Below are positions 51,558 through 59,414 of a stretch of DNA of 64,000 bases, in pieces. Both the position numbers and the translations under genes were made by a program. The notes beneath the pieces were generated by a model. The model did no database searches. It was given only the letters and a program-made list of their open reading frames with translations, and was not told where the DNA came from. Within the stretch, counting starts at the first letter, position 1; the number at the start of each line of letters is the position of its first letter. Source of the DNA: Bradyrhizobium sp. WBAH42 (GTDB lineage: Bacteria > Pseudomonadota > Alphaproteobacteria > Rhizobiales > Xanthobacteraceae); NCBI RefSeq assembly GCF_024585265.1, contig NZ_CP036533.1:1612001-1676000 (forward strand). Reading direction: 5' to 3'.

Positions 51558-52097
51558 GTGACCACCGAGAGTGCCGCCATACCTGCGTTCAAGCCGGCCG
51601 CCACGAGCCCCGCGCTGACCGCCTCGGCGATGGTCACGCTGGTCGCCGTAGCCACGATTGCGGGCGCCTGGTTCTTCCAGCTCGTCCTGGAGATCCTGCC
51701 CTGTCCATTGTGCCTGGAGCAGCGCTACGCCTACTACCTCGCAATACCGCTCGGTGCGCTCACGGCGCTGGCGGCGCGGAGCGGCGCGCCGCGGCCGCTG
51801 CTGCTGGCGGGGCTCGCGATCCTCGCCCTGGCGATGCTCGTCAATGCCGGTCTCGGCGCCTACCATTCCGGGGTCGAATGGGGGTTCTGGAAGGGGCCGA
51901 CCGACTGCTCCGGGCCCGTCGTCAATCTCGGCAGCGCCGCCGATCTCTTGTCGAAGCTCGACACCGTGAAGGTGGTGCGCTGCGACGAGGTGCAGTGGCG
52001 CTTCCTCGGCCTCTCGCTCGCCGGCTACAACGTGCTGATCTCGCTCTTGATGGCCGCGATCACCGCGTGGGGATTGGTGCGGACGGCGAAGCGCTAA
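51558..52097 (+). CDS. dsbB: Disulfide bond formation protein B (DsbB)
   Basis: Inner-membrane quinone-linked oxidoreductase of 179 residues that reoxidises DsbA-type proteins. Four membrane helices are visible. The first periplasmic-side redox pair is C49 and C52 in LPCPLCLEQRYAYYLAIPLG, the second pair comprises the cysteines in GPTDCSGPVVNL and VKVVRCDEVQW. Length fits alphaproteobacterial DsbB. A DsbA-like gene with a CPYC site lies 4 kb away at 56036. The start GTGACCACC is not needed: the ATG-equivalent at 51558 is a GTG, read as Met, after AGAGGC. Confidence 0.9.
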   Translation: MTTESAAIPAFKPAATSPALTASAMVTLVAVATIAGAWFFQLVLEILPCPLCLEQRYAYYLAIPLGALTALAARSGAPRPLLLAGLAILALAMLVNAGLGAYHSGVEWGFWKGPTDCSGPVVNLGSAADLLSKLDTVKVVRCDEVQWRFLGLSLAGYNVLISLLMAAITAWGLVRTAKR

Positions 52098-52100
52098 AGC

Positions 52101-53186
52101 TCAATCGTCCACGTCGTCCTGCGTGCGCCCGAACAGGTGCACGATGCCCGGCGTTGCGATCGTCACGAAAACGAAACGCGACAGGTGATGGGCGCCGACG
52201 AAGATCGGGTCGATGTGCAGCGTCAAGGCCAGCGCCAGCATCGCATCCATGGCGCCGGGCGCGAAGGCGACGATGACGTCGGAGAATTTCACCTGGGTGG
52301 TGAGCGCCACGATGCCGACGAAGATGGCGGAGACGGCGATGGCCACGGCAAACGAGCCCAGGGCCGCGCTGAGGTGGCCGGCGAGCGTCTTGATTCGCAT
52401 CCGCGCGAAACGGCTGCCGATCAGTGCGCCGATCCCGATCAGCGCCACGCCGCGCACCCAATCCGGCAGGCCGCCCTCGACCCATCCGGCACCATGCAGC
52501 ACGCTGGAGGCGATCATCGCGCCGAACATCCAGCTTGCGGGAAACCTGATCAGCCGCAACACGAGCGCTGCCGCCAGCGACGCGGCGGCCAGCTCGAGGA
52601 GATCGAGCGGCGAGGCGATGGTCGTTGCCAGCGACGGCGCAGCCGAGGGCGCGACTCCTGCAATCGCCAGCACCATCGGCAGCGCGGCGGTCAGGATGAT
52701 GACGCGCATGGTTTGCACCACCGCAATGCCCGGCAGGTCGGCGCCGCGCTCGACCGCCAGGATCGTGATCTGCGACAGCGCGCCGGGGCTGCCGGCCAGG
52801 AAAGCCGAGGTGCGGTCCCAGCCATGGATGCGCTGGAGGTAATAGCTGGAGCCGAACGTGGAGCAGAAGGTGGCGAGCGCCAGCAGGCCGATGGTGAGAG
52901 GATAGGCGCTGACCTGCTGAAGCAAATGGCGCGAGACGACCGAGCCCAGCGAGATGCCGAGCAGCACCAGCACGGTCTGGGTCAGGATCGGCGGCAGGCT
53001 CAGCTGGCGGCCGGCGATTGCGGCGATCCCGACCGCGATCATCGAGCCGGAGATCAGCCCGCCGGGCAGGCCGGCGAGCAGAAACGCGAGGCCGCCGGCG
53101 GTGCCGATGACGAGCGTCTCCACCGTGCTCAGGATCTTGGCACGGCTCGGCCATTCGAACGACAGGGAGGCGGTGATTTGCTTCAC
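52101..53186 (-). CDS. AbrB-family membrane protein
   Basis: Polytopic membrane protein of 361 residues with about ten helices in two similar halves (for example FLLAGLPGGLISGSMIAVGI in the first half and RFPASWMFGAMIASSVLHGA in the second), the duplicated layout of the AbrB/'putative ammonia monooxygenase' family (not the DNA-binding AbrB). Function is poorly known; members have been proposed as regulators or transporters. It converges with dsbB with three bases between stops. No regulatory site was identified. Confidence 0.88.
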   Translation of the reverse strand: MKQITASLSFEWPSRAKILSTVETLVIGTAGGLAFLLAGLPGGLISGSMIAVGIAAIAGRQLSLPPILTQTVLVLLGISLGSVVSRHLLQQVSAYPLTIGLLALATFCSTFGSSYYLQRIHGWDRTSAFLAGSPGALSQITILAVERGADLPGIAVVQTMRVIILTAALPMVLAIAGVAPSAAPSLATTIASPLDLLELAAASLAAALVLRLIRFPASWMFGAMIASSVLHGAGWVEGGLPDWVRGVALIGIGALIGSRFARMRIKTLAGHLSAALGSFAVAIAVSAIFVGIVALTTQVKFSDVIVAFAPGAMDAMLALALTLHIDPIFVGAHHLSRFVFVTIATPGIVHLFGRTQDDVDD

Positions 53187-53286
53187 GCCACCTTATCGCA
53201 AATCCGCCCGAGCCGCACAATTGCAGGCTCGTCATGCCGCAATGCGCGACGTCTTCCGCGGATGCTCGGAAGGAAGCATGACGGGC

Positions 53287-53577
53287 TTATTTCTTGTCGG
53301 CGGCGGGAGCTGCGGGAGCGGCGGCTGCGCTGCCGGCCTTCGCCTCCTTTTTGCATTCGCGACGGAATTTCTTGCGCTCCTTCCCCTTCAATCCCTTGGC
53401 GTCCGCTTGCTTCGAGCATTCCAGCGATTCCGCCGACCGCTCCTTCGTTGCCTTCTTGTCGGGGACAGTGGCGGCAGTGTCGGTCTTGGCGGCCGGTGCG
53501 GTGGTCTGCGCGAAGGCGGTGCCGGTGAGGAGCAGGGAGGCGAGCGCGACGGCGGCGAGGCGGGACGTGAAGGTCAT
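53287..53577 (-). CDS. Secreted PsiF-repeat protein
   Basis: A 96-residue periplasmic protein. Signal peptide about residues 1-23 (SRLAAVALASLLLTGTAFAQ), an Ala/Thr-rich spacer, then one PsiF repeat, ERSAESLECSKQADAKGLKG followed by KERKKFRRECKK, and a low-complexity Ala/Pro tail. PsiF was first found as phosphate-starvation inducible in E. coli; the molecular role is unknown. The ATG at 53577 is used; a GTG three codons upstream is possible. Confidence 0.88.
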   Translation of the reverse strand: MTFTSRLAAVALASLLLTGTAFAQTTAPAAKTDTAATVPDKKATKERSAESLECSKQADAKGLKGKERKKFRRECKKEAKAGSAAAAPAAPAADKK

Positions 53578-53777
53578 GTGGTGCACTCTGCTTGCGAGAA
53601 TTGCGAAGGGCTGAAACGTCGGCTCGTGTTGCTGAACGCGACATGAATGAGTGAAGCGGCGGGATCACTATATTTTGCCGGCGCAACTCATCGCATCCTT
53701 GTCGCAAGCGTCCGGCACGCTAGGATAGCAATCCTCAATTCACTTCCGTCAGGGAAGACCAAGCAGGAGACCCAAGG

Positions 53778-54260
53778 ATGACCATTCAGACGAAATTGTT
53801 GTGTGCGATCGCAGCGTCGGGTGTCGCGGGATTGCTGGCGAGCGCGCCGGCGCAGGCATTGACCGCGCAGGAGTGTAGCGCGAAGTACCAGGCCGCCAAG
53901 AAGGACGGCTCGCTCGGCACCATGAAGTGGAATGACTTCCGCAAGGCCCAATGCGGTGCAGATGCGACGCCCGCCGCTGCGCCGACCGCGGCAGCGCCCA
54001 CGGCTCCCGCGGAGCCGAAGCAGGCGAAGAAAGAGGCGGCGCCCGCCGCGGCGCCGGCCCTGCCGGCGGGACCTGCGATCTACCCGAACGCGGTCGATCC
54101 GAAATATGCCAAGGAGCCCGCCGGCAAGGCGCGCCTGCACACCTGCGTCGACCAGTACAATGCCAACAAGACCACCAACGGCAACGGCGGCTTGAAGTGG
54201 ATCCAGAAGGGCGGCGGCTATTACAGCGAATGCACCAAGAAGCTGAAGGGCTCCGCCTGA
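53778..54260 (+). CDS. Secreted protein with duplicated Cys/Lys-rich segment, function unknown
   Basis: A 160-residue protein with a signal peptide (about residues 1-27, SAPAQA before LTAQECS). The mature part has a first segment, ECSAKYQAAKKDGSLGTMKW followed by NDFRKAQCG, an Ala/Pro/Lys linker, and a second related segment, TCVDQYNANKTTNGNGGLKW with YYSECTKKLKG. The two segments share C-x3-Y-x-A/N-x-K...KW...C, suggesting an internal duplication. CAGGAGACCCAAGG lies before the ATG. I do not know a functional assignment; similar proteins appear widespread in Bradyrhizobium. A perfect terminator follows. Confidence 0.85.
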   Translation: MTIQTKLLCAIAASGVAGLLASAPAQALTAQECSAKYQAAKKDGSLGTMKWNDFRKAQCGADATPAAAPTAAAPTAPAEPKQAKKEAAPAAAPALPAGPAIYPNAVDPKYAKEPAGKARLHTCVDQYNANKTTNGNGGLKWIQKGGGYYSECTKKLKGSA

Positions 54261-54275
54261 GCTTCGAATGCTACG

Positions 54276-54302
54276 AAGGCCGGAGCAACGCTCCGGCCTT
54301 TT
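54276..54302 (+). terminator. Rho-independent terminator
   Basis: Perfect 11-bp stem AAGGCCGGAGC/GCTCCGGCCTT with loop AAC, followed by TT. It ends the secreted-protein transcript and could also act on the converging TetR gene. Confidence 0.85.
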
Positions 54303-54383
54303 CGCCTGTATTTTGGCGCACGATCTTTTCGGAAAACCGCTGCACCCTTGACGCTTACGCGGCCCTTCAGGTAAGGATCTGGC

Positions 54384-54932
54384 TCAGTCGAGCAGCTTCT
54401 CGGCCGATTTCGCCACGAGCTGCGACCGCTTGCGCGGACCGCTCTCGACGAACAACAGGCTCTGGCCGAAGATGAAGCAGTAGAACAGGAAGGCCTGCGC
54501 GTCAGCCTCCTCGGTCGCAAGGCCGGTGGCTCGATAGAGGTCGCCGACGTGCTTGAGCCGCGCCGCATCGACGCTCGCCACCGCTGCCGCGGCGTTCTCG
54601 TCCGAGCGGGCCCATTGCCGGATCGCAAGCTCGATCGCCATGCCTTCCGGATTGAGCCGCTCGGAATAGAGCTGGATCACGGCCTTCAGCCGTTCGCGCG
54701 GCGCTTGCCCGTCAAGGCTTGTCTGCTGCGCGATCGCGGCGATGCGGCCCTTGCGCCAGGCTTCCAGCATGGCCTCGAGCAGCGCGGCGCGATCGGCGAA
54801 GCGCCGGTAGAACCCACCCTTGGTGACGCCGAGGTTTTTGGCGAGCACCTCGACCCGCACGCCCTCCACCCCCGCACGGGCGAGCTCGGCAAATCCAGCC
54901 TCGACCCAGACATCGCCCTTGCCGTCGCTCAT
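54384..54932 (-). CDS. TetR/AcrR-family transcriptional repressor
   Basis: Regulator of 182 residues. The N-terminal helix-turn-helix is VEVLAKNLGVTKGGFYRRFA after a first helix FAELARAGVEGVR; the rest is the all-helical ligand/dimer domain with RQWARSDENAAAAVASVDAA and FYCFIFGQSLLFVE. It is divergent from two acyl-CoA thioesterase genes, and two TGATACG-type palindromes lie in the 107 bases between. The thioesterase context suggests an acyl-CoA ligand. Confidence 0.92.
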   Translation of the reverse strand: MSDGKGDVWVEAGFAELARAGVEGVRVEVLAKNLGVTKGGFYRRFADRAALLEAMLEAWRKGRIAAIAQQTSLDGQAPRERLKAVIQLYSERLNPEGMAIELAIRQWARSDENAAAAVASVDAARLKHVGDLYRATGLATEEADAQAFLFYCFIFGQSLLFVESGPRKRSQLVAKSAEKLLD

Positions 54933-54953
54933 GAAGGAAGCCTCACCCGGACT

Positions 54954-55006
54954 TGATACGGTGCCGTATTGCTAACGCGACACGGGTTTGATACGCTACC
55001 GTATCA
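54954..55006. promoter_or_regulatory. Two palindromic operators for the TetR repressor
   Basis: Site 1 at 54954-54971 is TGATACGGTGCCGTATTG (near-perfect palindrome); site 2 at 54989-55006 is TGATACGCTACCGTATCA (7-bp arms perfectly inverted around four bases). Their centres are 35 bases apart, in the divergent region between the TetR gene and the thioesterase operon. The repeated half-site TGATACG/CGTATCA is strong evidence for a common binding protein. Confidence 0.8.
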
Positions 55007-55039
55007 ACGATCAAGGACGAAATTGCGGGAGGAGTTGCG

Positions 55040-55468
55040 ATGGAGCAGGAGGCAACCTATCGCGGCACGGTCTATCCATGGCAATGCGACCATGTCGGGC
55101 ACATGAACATCATGTGGTATGTCGGCAAGTTCGACGAGGCCAACTGGAATCTGTTCGCTCGCATTGGCCTGACGCCGAGCTATTTGCGCTCCTCCGGCCG
55201 CGGCATGGCCGCGGTGCAGCAGAACATCGCCTACAAGCGCGAGCTGCTCGCCGGCGACATCGTCGAGATCCGCAGCCATCTGCTCGAGATCAGGGACAAG
55301 TCGATCCGCTTCCGGCACGACATGACGAATGCCGAGACTGGCGAGCTCGCCGCGACGTGCGAGATCACCGGCGTGCACATGGACCGCCAATTGCGGAAGT
55401 CCGCGCCGTTCGCCGATGCCATTCGCGAAGCGGCCTCGAGGCATCTTGCGGAACCTGCCGAGGTGTGA
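55040..55468 (+). CDS. Acyl-CoA thioesterase (4HBT hot-dog fold)
   Basis: Hot-dog-fold thioesterase of 142 residues, hydrolysing an acyl-CoA. It begins TYRGTVYPWQCDHVGHMNIM with the 4-hydroxybenzoyl-CoA thioesterase-type catalytic Asp in WQCDHVGHMN, then the long helix FDEANWNLFARIGL and the strand pair AVQQNIAYKRELLAGDIVEI. GGGAGGAG stands before the ATG. It is followed after three bases by a second thioesterase gene, forming a two-gene unit under the TetR operators. Physiological substrate unknown. Confidence 0.88.
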   Translation: MEQEATYRGTVYPWQCDHVGHMNIMWYVGKFDEANWNLFARIGLTPSYLRSSGRGMAAVQQNIAYKRELLAGDIVEIRSHLLEIRDKSIRFRHDMTNAETGELAATCEITGVHMDRQLRKSAPFADAIREAASRHLAEPAEV

Positions 55469-55471
55469 GCC

Positions 55472-55921
55472 ATGACAGCCTTCGAGCCGAAAAACCCGGG
55501 CTACCGCGCGGCGGCCATCGCCATGTTCGATGGCCAGCCGGCCATGCGCACGCTCGGCATCGTGATCGTCCGCCTCGCACCGGGCGAGGTCGAGCTGGCG
55601 ATGCTGCATGCACCGGCCCTCACACAGCAGAACGGCTTCATCCATGCCGGCATCATCACGGCCGGGCTCGACAATGCCTGCGGCGTTGCGGCCTTCAGCC
55701 TGATGCCGCCGGAGGCCGGTATCCTCACCGTCGAATTCAAGACCACGCTGCTCGCGCCCGCCCGCGGCGAGCGCTTCGTCTTCAAGGCCGAAGTGGTCAA
55801 GCCCGGCCGCACGCTGACCTTCTGCGAGGCAAAGGCCTACGCCGAGCATGACGGCAAGACCACGCTGATCGCCACGATGAGCGGGACGTTGATGGCGATG
55901 CTGCCTCGCGCGGCGGCTTAG
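55472..55921 (+). CDS. PaaI-family thioesterase
   Basis: Hot-dog-fold thioesterase of 149 residues. Family landmarks: LMLHAPALTQQNG-like segment (here LAMLHAPALTQQNGFIHAGI), the catalytic stretch HAGIITAGLDNACGVAAFSL and ILTVEFKTTLLAPARGERFV. GAGGTG overlaps the end of the upstream gene as its ribosome binding site. Both thioesterases are probably derepressed together when the TetR protein binds its ligand. PaaI-type enzymes act on phenylacetyl-, medium-chain or aromatic CoA esters; the substrate is not decided here. Confidence 0.9.
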   Translation: MTAFEPKNPGYRAAAIAMFDGQPAMRTLGIVIVRLAPGEVELAMLHAPALTQQNGFIHAGIITAGLDNACGVAAFSLMPPEAGILTVEFKTTLLAPARGERFVFKAEVVKPGRTLTFCEAKAYAEHDGKTTLIATMSGTLMAMLPRAAA

Positions 55922-56035
55922 CTGGACCGGGTGCGATTCGCGTGGCAATCCCGCCCGCGCCATTCTATATGACCCGTAACAATGGCCGGTCCGCGGGCAT
56001 ATTATCCGCAAGATGGGGCCGGAACGGGACGAGAT

Positions 56036-56695
56036 ATGACCGGATTTGGGAAGAGTGGCCTTGCGCCGACGCGGCGCGCAGCCTTGACGCTGATCGGAGC
56101 GGGTGCTCTCGCGGTGGGTGGCATCGTCCCGGCGCGCGCGGCGGCCGGTGATGACGAGGTGCTGACCGAAGCCAAGGTGCTGCGCGATCCCGACACGCCC
56201 GTCGCAGGCAATCCCGACGGCAACATCACCATCGTCGAATGGTCCGACTACAATTGTCCCTATTGCCGCAAGCTCGAGCCCGAGCTGCGCCAGGTGGTCC
56301 AGGACGACGGCAAGGTGCGGCTGGTGATGAAGGACTGGCCGATCCTCGGGCCGGTTTCGGTCACCGCGGCGCGGAGCGCGCTGGCGGCCAAATTCCAGGG
56401 CAAGTATCACCAGGCCCATGACGCCATGATCGGCGTCAGCTCGCGCCTGACCGAGCCGCGCATCAACGAGCTGCTGGCGGCCGCCGGGGTCGACATGGAC
56501 CGGTTGAAGCGCGATCTCACCGGGCACGCCAAGGACATCGACGCCATCCTCAAGCGCAACAACGAACAGGCTGAAGCTTTCGGCTTCCATGGCACCCCGT
56601 CCTTCATCGTCGGCAAGTATCGCGTGCCCGGCGCGCTCAGCATGGCCGAGTTCGAGCAGGTCATCGCCGACGCCCGCAAGGCCAAGATGAACTGA
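56036..56695 (+). CDS. DsbA-family thiol oxidoreductase with Tat-like leader
   Basis: Periplasmic thioredoxin-fold protein of 219 residues. The leader has twin arginines (PTRRAALTLIGAGALAVGGI) and ends near ARA. The active site is C74-P-Y-C77 in EWSDYNCPYCRKLEPELRQV, with cis-Pro in GFHGTPSFIVGKYRVPGALS and a helical insertion as in DsbA/BdbD proteins. GGGACGAG precedes the ATG at 56036. A strong terminator follows. It likely works with the DsbB encoded at 51558 or as a reductase (ScsB-type) partner. Confidence 0.9.
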   Translation: MTGFGKSGLAPTRRAALTLIGAGALAVGGIVPARAAAGDDEVLTEAKVLRDPDTPVAGNPDGNITIVEWSDYNCPYCRKLEPELRQVVQDDGKVRLVMKDWPILGPVSVTAARSALAAKFQGKYHQAHDAMIGVSSRLTEPRINELLAAAGVDMDRLKRDLTGHAKDIDAILKRNNEQAEAFGFHGTPSFIVGKYRVPGALSMAEFEQVIADARKAKMN

Positions 56696-56722
56696 GCGGC
56701 CGATATTTCAGGACGCAACAGA

Positions 56723-56755
56723 AAGGCGCCGTCGCGGAGTTCGCGACGGCGCCTT
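56723..56755. terminator. Convergent terminator
   Basis: Perfect 14-bp stem AAGGCGCCGTCGCG/CGCGACGGCGCCTT with a 5-base loop between converging genes. The T runs are short, but the stem is very stable and serves both directions. Confidence 0.85.
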
Positions 56756-56776
56756 GTTCATGTCGATCGGACGAAA

Positions 56777-56983
56777 TTACTTCGACGAGATGCGGACCCA
56801 GTCCTTGTGCGCGCGATCGCGCAGCGCATCCCAATCGGCCTTGGCGACGTCCCAGTTCACGATGGTACGGTTGGTCGTCGCGACCTCACCCTTGGCGACC
56901 GACGACGTCTGCATGGAATCATAGATGTAGACGCCGCACGCAAGCAGCAGCGCGCCCAGGATCATTCCAAAAAAAGTCTGCAT
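56777..56983 (-). CDS. Small single-pass membrane protein, function unknown
   Basis: A 68-residue protein: an N-terminal hydrophobic segment (FFGMILGALLLACGVYIYDS), then a polar tail with NRTIVNWDVAKADWDALRDR ending RISSK. GGAGG lies five bases before the ATG at 56983, which decides this start over one at 57049. The Trp-rich tail would lie in the periplasm. No family is recognised. Confidence 0.8.
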   Translation of the reverse strand: MQTFFGMILGALLLACGVYIYDSMQTSSVAKGEVATTNRTIVNWDVAKADWDALRDRAHKDWVRISSK

Positions 56984-57064
56984 GGCGAACCTCCGGTGAC
57001 GGGCAATAACGTCGGCCCGGAGTGATGGTTCCGCGACCATGCGGCGCATCTAAGGAGAGATTGT

Positions 57065-58135
57065 TCATTCTGCATTCAGCCACTCCATCAGCTCCGCATT
57101 GATCTCGCGCGGATAGGTGTGGCTGAGGTCGTCGACCTCGCGATAAATGACGTCGGCACCGCCGGCGGAGAGTGCCGCCTGCGTCTGCCGTGCGGTCTGC
57201 ACCGGAAACATCCAGTCGAGCTTGCCGTGAGTGATGAAGACCGGCAGGCCTTGCAGGCGCGTTGCGTCGGCCATTTCCGCCATCAGCGGATGGAAGGTCG
57301 CCGCAACAGGCGCGAGATGCGTGAAGGGCGAGGCGCCGTCGAGGCCGGTGACGTAGCAGAAGGTGCCGCCATCGCTCATGCCAGTTAGTAACATGCGCGA
57401 GGGGGTGATGCTCCAGCGGCTGCGCACAGCCTCGAGGATGCGCATGAGGTTCGGCGTGTCGGTGTCGTCGCCCATCAGCGCCCAGGTCGGCCCGGTCGCA
57501 GTCGGCGCCACCAGGATCGCGCCAAGACTGCGGGCGTCGCGGAGCCAGCTCCACAGAAAGCCGCGGCCGTTGCCGCTGCCGCCATGCAGCGCCATCACCA
57601 GCGGCATGGCACGCTCGGGCGTGTAATATTCGGGGACATAGACCGAGAAGCCGCCGCGACTGCCGGGCTCGTTGTGGTCGTGGAAGATGCCGGTATCTTC
57701 GCTCGCGCCGGCTTCGAGCTTCGACAACAAATCCGCATTGTCGCGATTGGCGGCGTTGAGGAAGAAGCCGCTCACGGGCGGAAACTTAACCGCCAGCGGA
57801 TAAAGCGCCTCCTGCGCGCGCGGGACATGGCGCAGGGCGCGGAACACCGCGACGAGATCGCCATGGCCCCGCTCGACTTCACGAATGCCGGCAAAGGCAG
57901 CGAGCGTCTCGCCGCAGGCGCGATCGAGCCGCTCGCGCAGGCCAGCGAACTGCTCCGGCCAATCCCCGATTGCGGCGTGCGCCGTCTGCAGCGCCTCGTC
58001 CGGCGTGCCGATCGCATCCATCACCGAGGCGAAGGCTGGCGGATGCAGATGCCGTTGGAAGAAGCCGAGTGCTTCCAGCGCGTTGAGCAGCGGCGGCAGC
58101 ACGGCCACGATGTCGTCCACCACGGCCTCGGTCAT
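57065..58135 (-). CDS. Alpha/beta hydrolase (PHB-depolymerase/phospholipase-like esterase)
   Basis: Predicted serine hydrolase of 356 residues. An N-terminal helical domain of about 150 residues precedes the alpha/beta-hydrolase domain: oxyanion region LVMALHGGSGNGRGFLWSWL, nucleophile elbow LLTGMSDGGTFCYV (Ser in G-x-S-x-G-like G-M-S-D-G), Asp in ITHGKLDWMFP and the terminal His in DLSHTYPREIN. No signal peptide. The gene is 25 bases upstream-adjacent to the pseudo-protease gene on the same strand. Substrate unknown; carboxylesters are likely. Confidence 0.85.
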   Translation of the reverse strand: MTEAVVDDIVAVLPPLLNALEALGFFQRHLHPPAFASVMDAIGTPDEALQTAHAAIGDWPEQFAGLRERLDRACGETLAAFAGIREVERGHGDLVAVFRALRHVPRAQEALYPLAVKFPPVSGFFLNAANRDNADLLSKLEAGASEDTGIFHDHNEPGSRGGFSVYVPEYYTPERAMPLVMALHGGSGNGRGFLWSWLRDARSLGAILVAPTATGPTWALMGDDTDTPNLMRILEAVRSRWSITPSRMLLTGMSDGGTFCYVTGLDGASPFTHLAPVAATFHPLMAEMADATRLQGLPVFITHGKLDWMFPVQTARQTQAALSAGGADVIYREVDDLSHTYPREINAELMEWLNAE

Positions 58136-58160
58136 CGCCCGCTTCCTCAAAGCCCTTGGA

Positions 58161-59132
58161 TCAGTGCAGCTTCGGCGCCTTCAAGAGCTTGAAGCGATCG
58201 GTCGACGTCACCGTGACGTCGAAGGTGACGCCTTCATGATGAACGGTGAGCGGCACGTCGACGCCGGCGGCGCCGAGCGCCCACATCTTCTTGTAGAAGG
58301 CGGTCTGGCTCGTCACCTTGTCGCCGTTGACGGCGAGGATGACGTCGCCGGTCTTCAGCTCGGCGCGAGCGGCCGGGCCGTTGGCGGAGATCCCGATCAC
58401 CACCACGCGGTTGTCGATCTCGGTCGAGTACAGCCCGAGCCAGGGCCGTGCCGGCTTGTTGACGCGGCCGAATTTGCGCAAGTCCTCCAGGACCGGCTTC
58501 AGGAGATCGATCGGCACGATCATGTTGACGTGCTCGGCCTTGCCGTCACGTTCGCGCTCGAGCTGGAGCGAGCCGATGCCGATCAGCTCGCCGCGTTCGT
58601 TGAGCAGCGCCGTGCCGCCCCAGTTCGGATGTGCGGGAGAGGTGAAGATGGCCTCATCCAGCAGATATTCCCAGTAACCGGCGAATTCCTGTTTCGCCAC
58701 GACCTGGCTCGCGACCGAGCGCGTGCGTCCGCCGGCGCCGCCGACCACGACGCGGTCGCCGATCCGCGTCGCCGCCGACGAGCCGAGCGGCAGCGGCGCA
58801 ATGTCGAGCTGGCCGAGCGCCTGCACCAGCCCGAACCCGGTCTCGGAATCGAAGCCGAGCGCATGGCCCTCCACCACGCGCCCATCGGCGCGGTGCAGCC
58901 AGACTGACTCTGCCTCGGTGATGAGATAGCCTATCGTGAGAACCAGGCCGTCGTCGATCACGACGCCGTTGCCGGCGCGTTCGGTGCCCAGCGTCTCGGC
59001 ACTGAACGCGTCCGGGGGGATGATGGCGTGCAGGCCGACGACGGAGCCGAGCGCGCGGTCGAGATCGAAACCGTAGTCGCTCGCCCGCGGCTGGTTCGCC
59101 GGCGGCACTCTCCATTCGGTCAGGGTGCTCAT
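58161..59132 (-). CDS. Trypsin-like/PDZ protein with all catalytic residues lost (pseudo-protease)
   Basis: A 323-residue protein built like HtrA/DegP: a trypsin-like domain (residues 40-225) and one PDZ domain (about 230-315, PWLGLYSTEIDNRVVVIGIS and AELKTGDVILAVNGDKV). At the family's triad positions it has Tyr69 (VLTIGYLITEA for TNAHVV), Gly99 (DSETGFGLVQA for D-x-x-T-D) and Trp171 (PNWGGTALLN for GNSGGPLLN). No peptidase activity is expected. There is no clear signal peptide with the ATG at 59132, which follows AGGAGAACTCG. It probably acts as a binding or scaffold protein; the gene is 25 bases from the esterase gene and likely co-transcribed. Confidence 0.85.
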   Translation of the reverse strand: MSTLTEWRVPPANQPRASDYGFDLDRALGSVVGLHAIIPPDAFSAETLGTERAGNGVVIDDGLVLTIGYLITEAESVWLHRADGRVVEGHALGFDSETGFGLVQALGQLDIAPLPLGSSAATRIGDRVVVGGAGGRTRSVASQVVAKQEFAGYWEYLLDEAIFTSPAHPNWGGTALLNERGELIGIGSLQLERERDGKAEHVNMIVPIDLLKPVLEDLRKFGRVNKPARPWLGLYSTEIDNRVVVIGISANGPAARAELKTGDVILAVNGDKVTSQTAFYKKMWALGAAGVDVPLTVHHEGVTFDVTVTSTDRFKLLKAPKLH

Positions 59133-59414
59133 CGAGTTCTCCTGGCTGAGGGCATCGCTCCGGCAAGTCTGGCGGAGCGACGCGCGAAGCACGCCTAATT
59201 TAGGCCGGAGCAGGCGGTCTTGAAAGCCTCGTTCCCAACTATTCGGGAGAACGCTGCGTGAAATTTTCGAAAGGCCTGGAAACACCTCTTGCACGGGTCG
59301 TCATGTTATCCGGCCCCCGCCGCATGGCTGCTGTCCGGCGCGGTGCTAGGCGCCGTGCAGTGAAGCTGCTAACCATTGCCGCTTCGTTGGACCAAGGGAT
59401 CACGGACGACAAGC

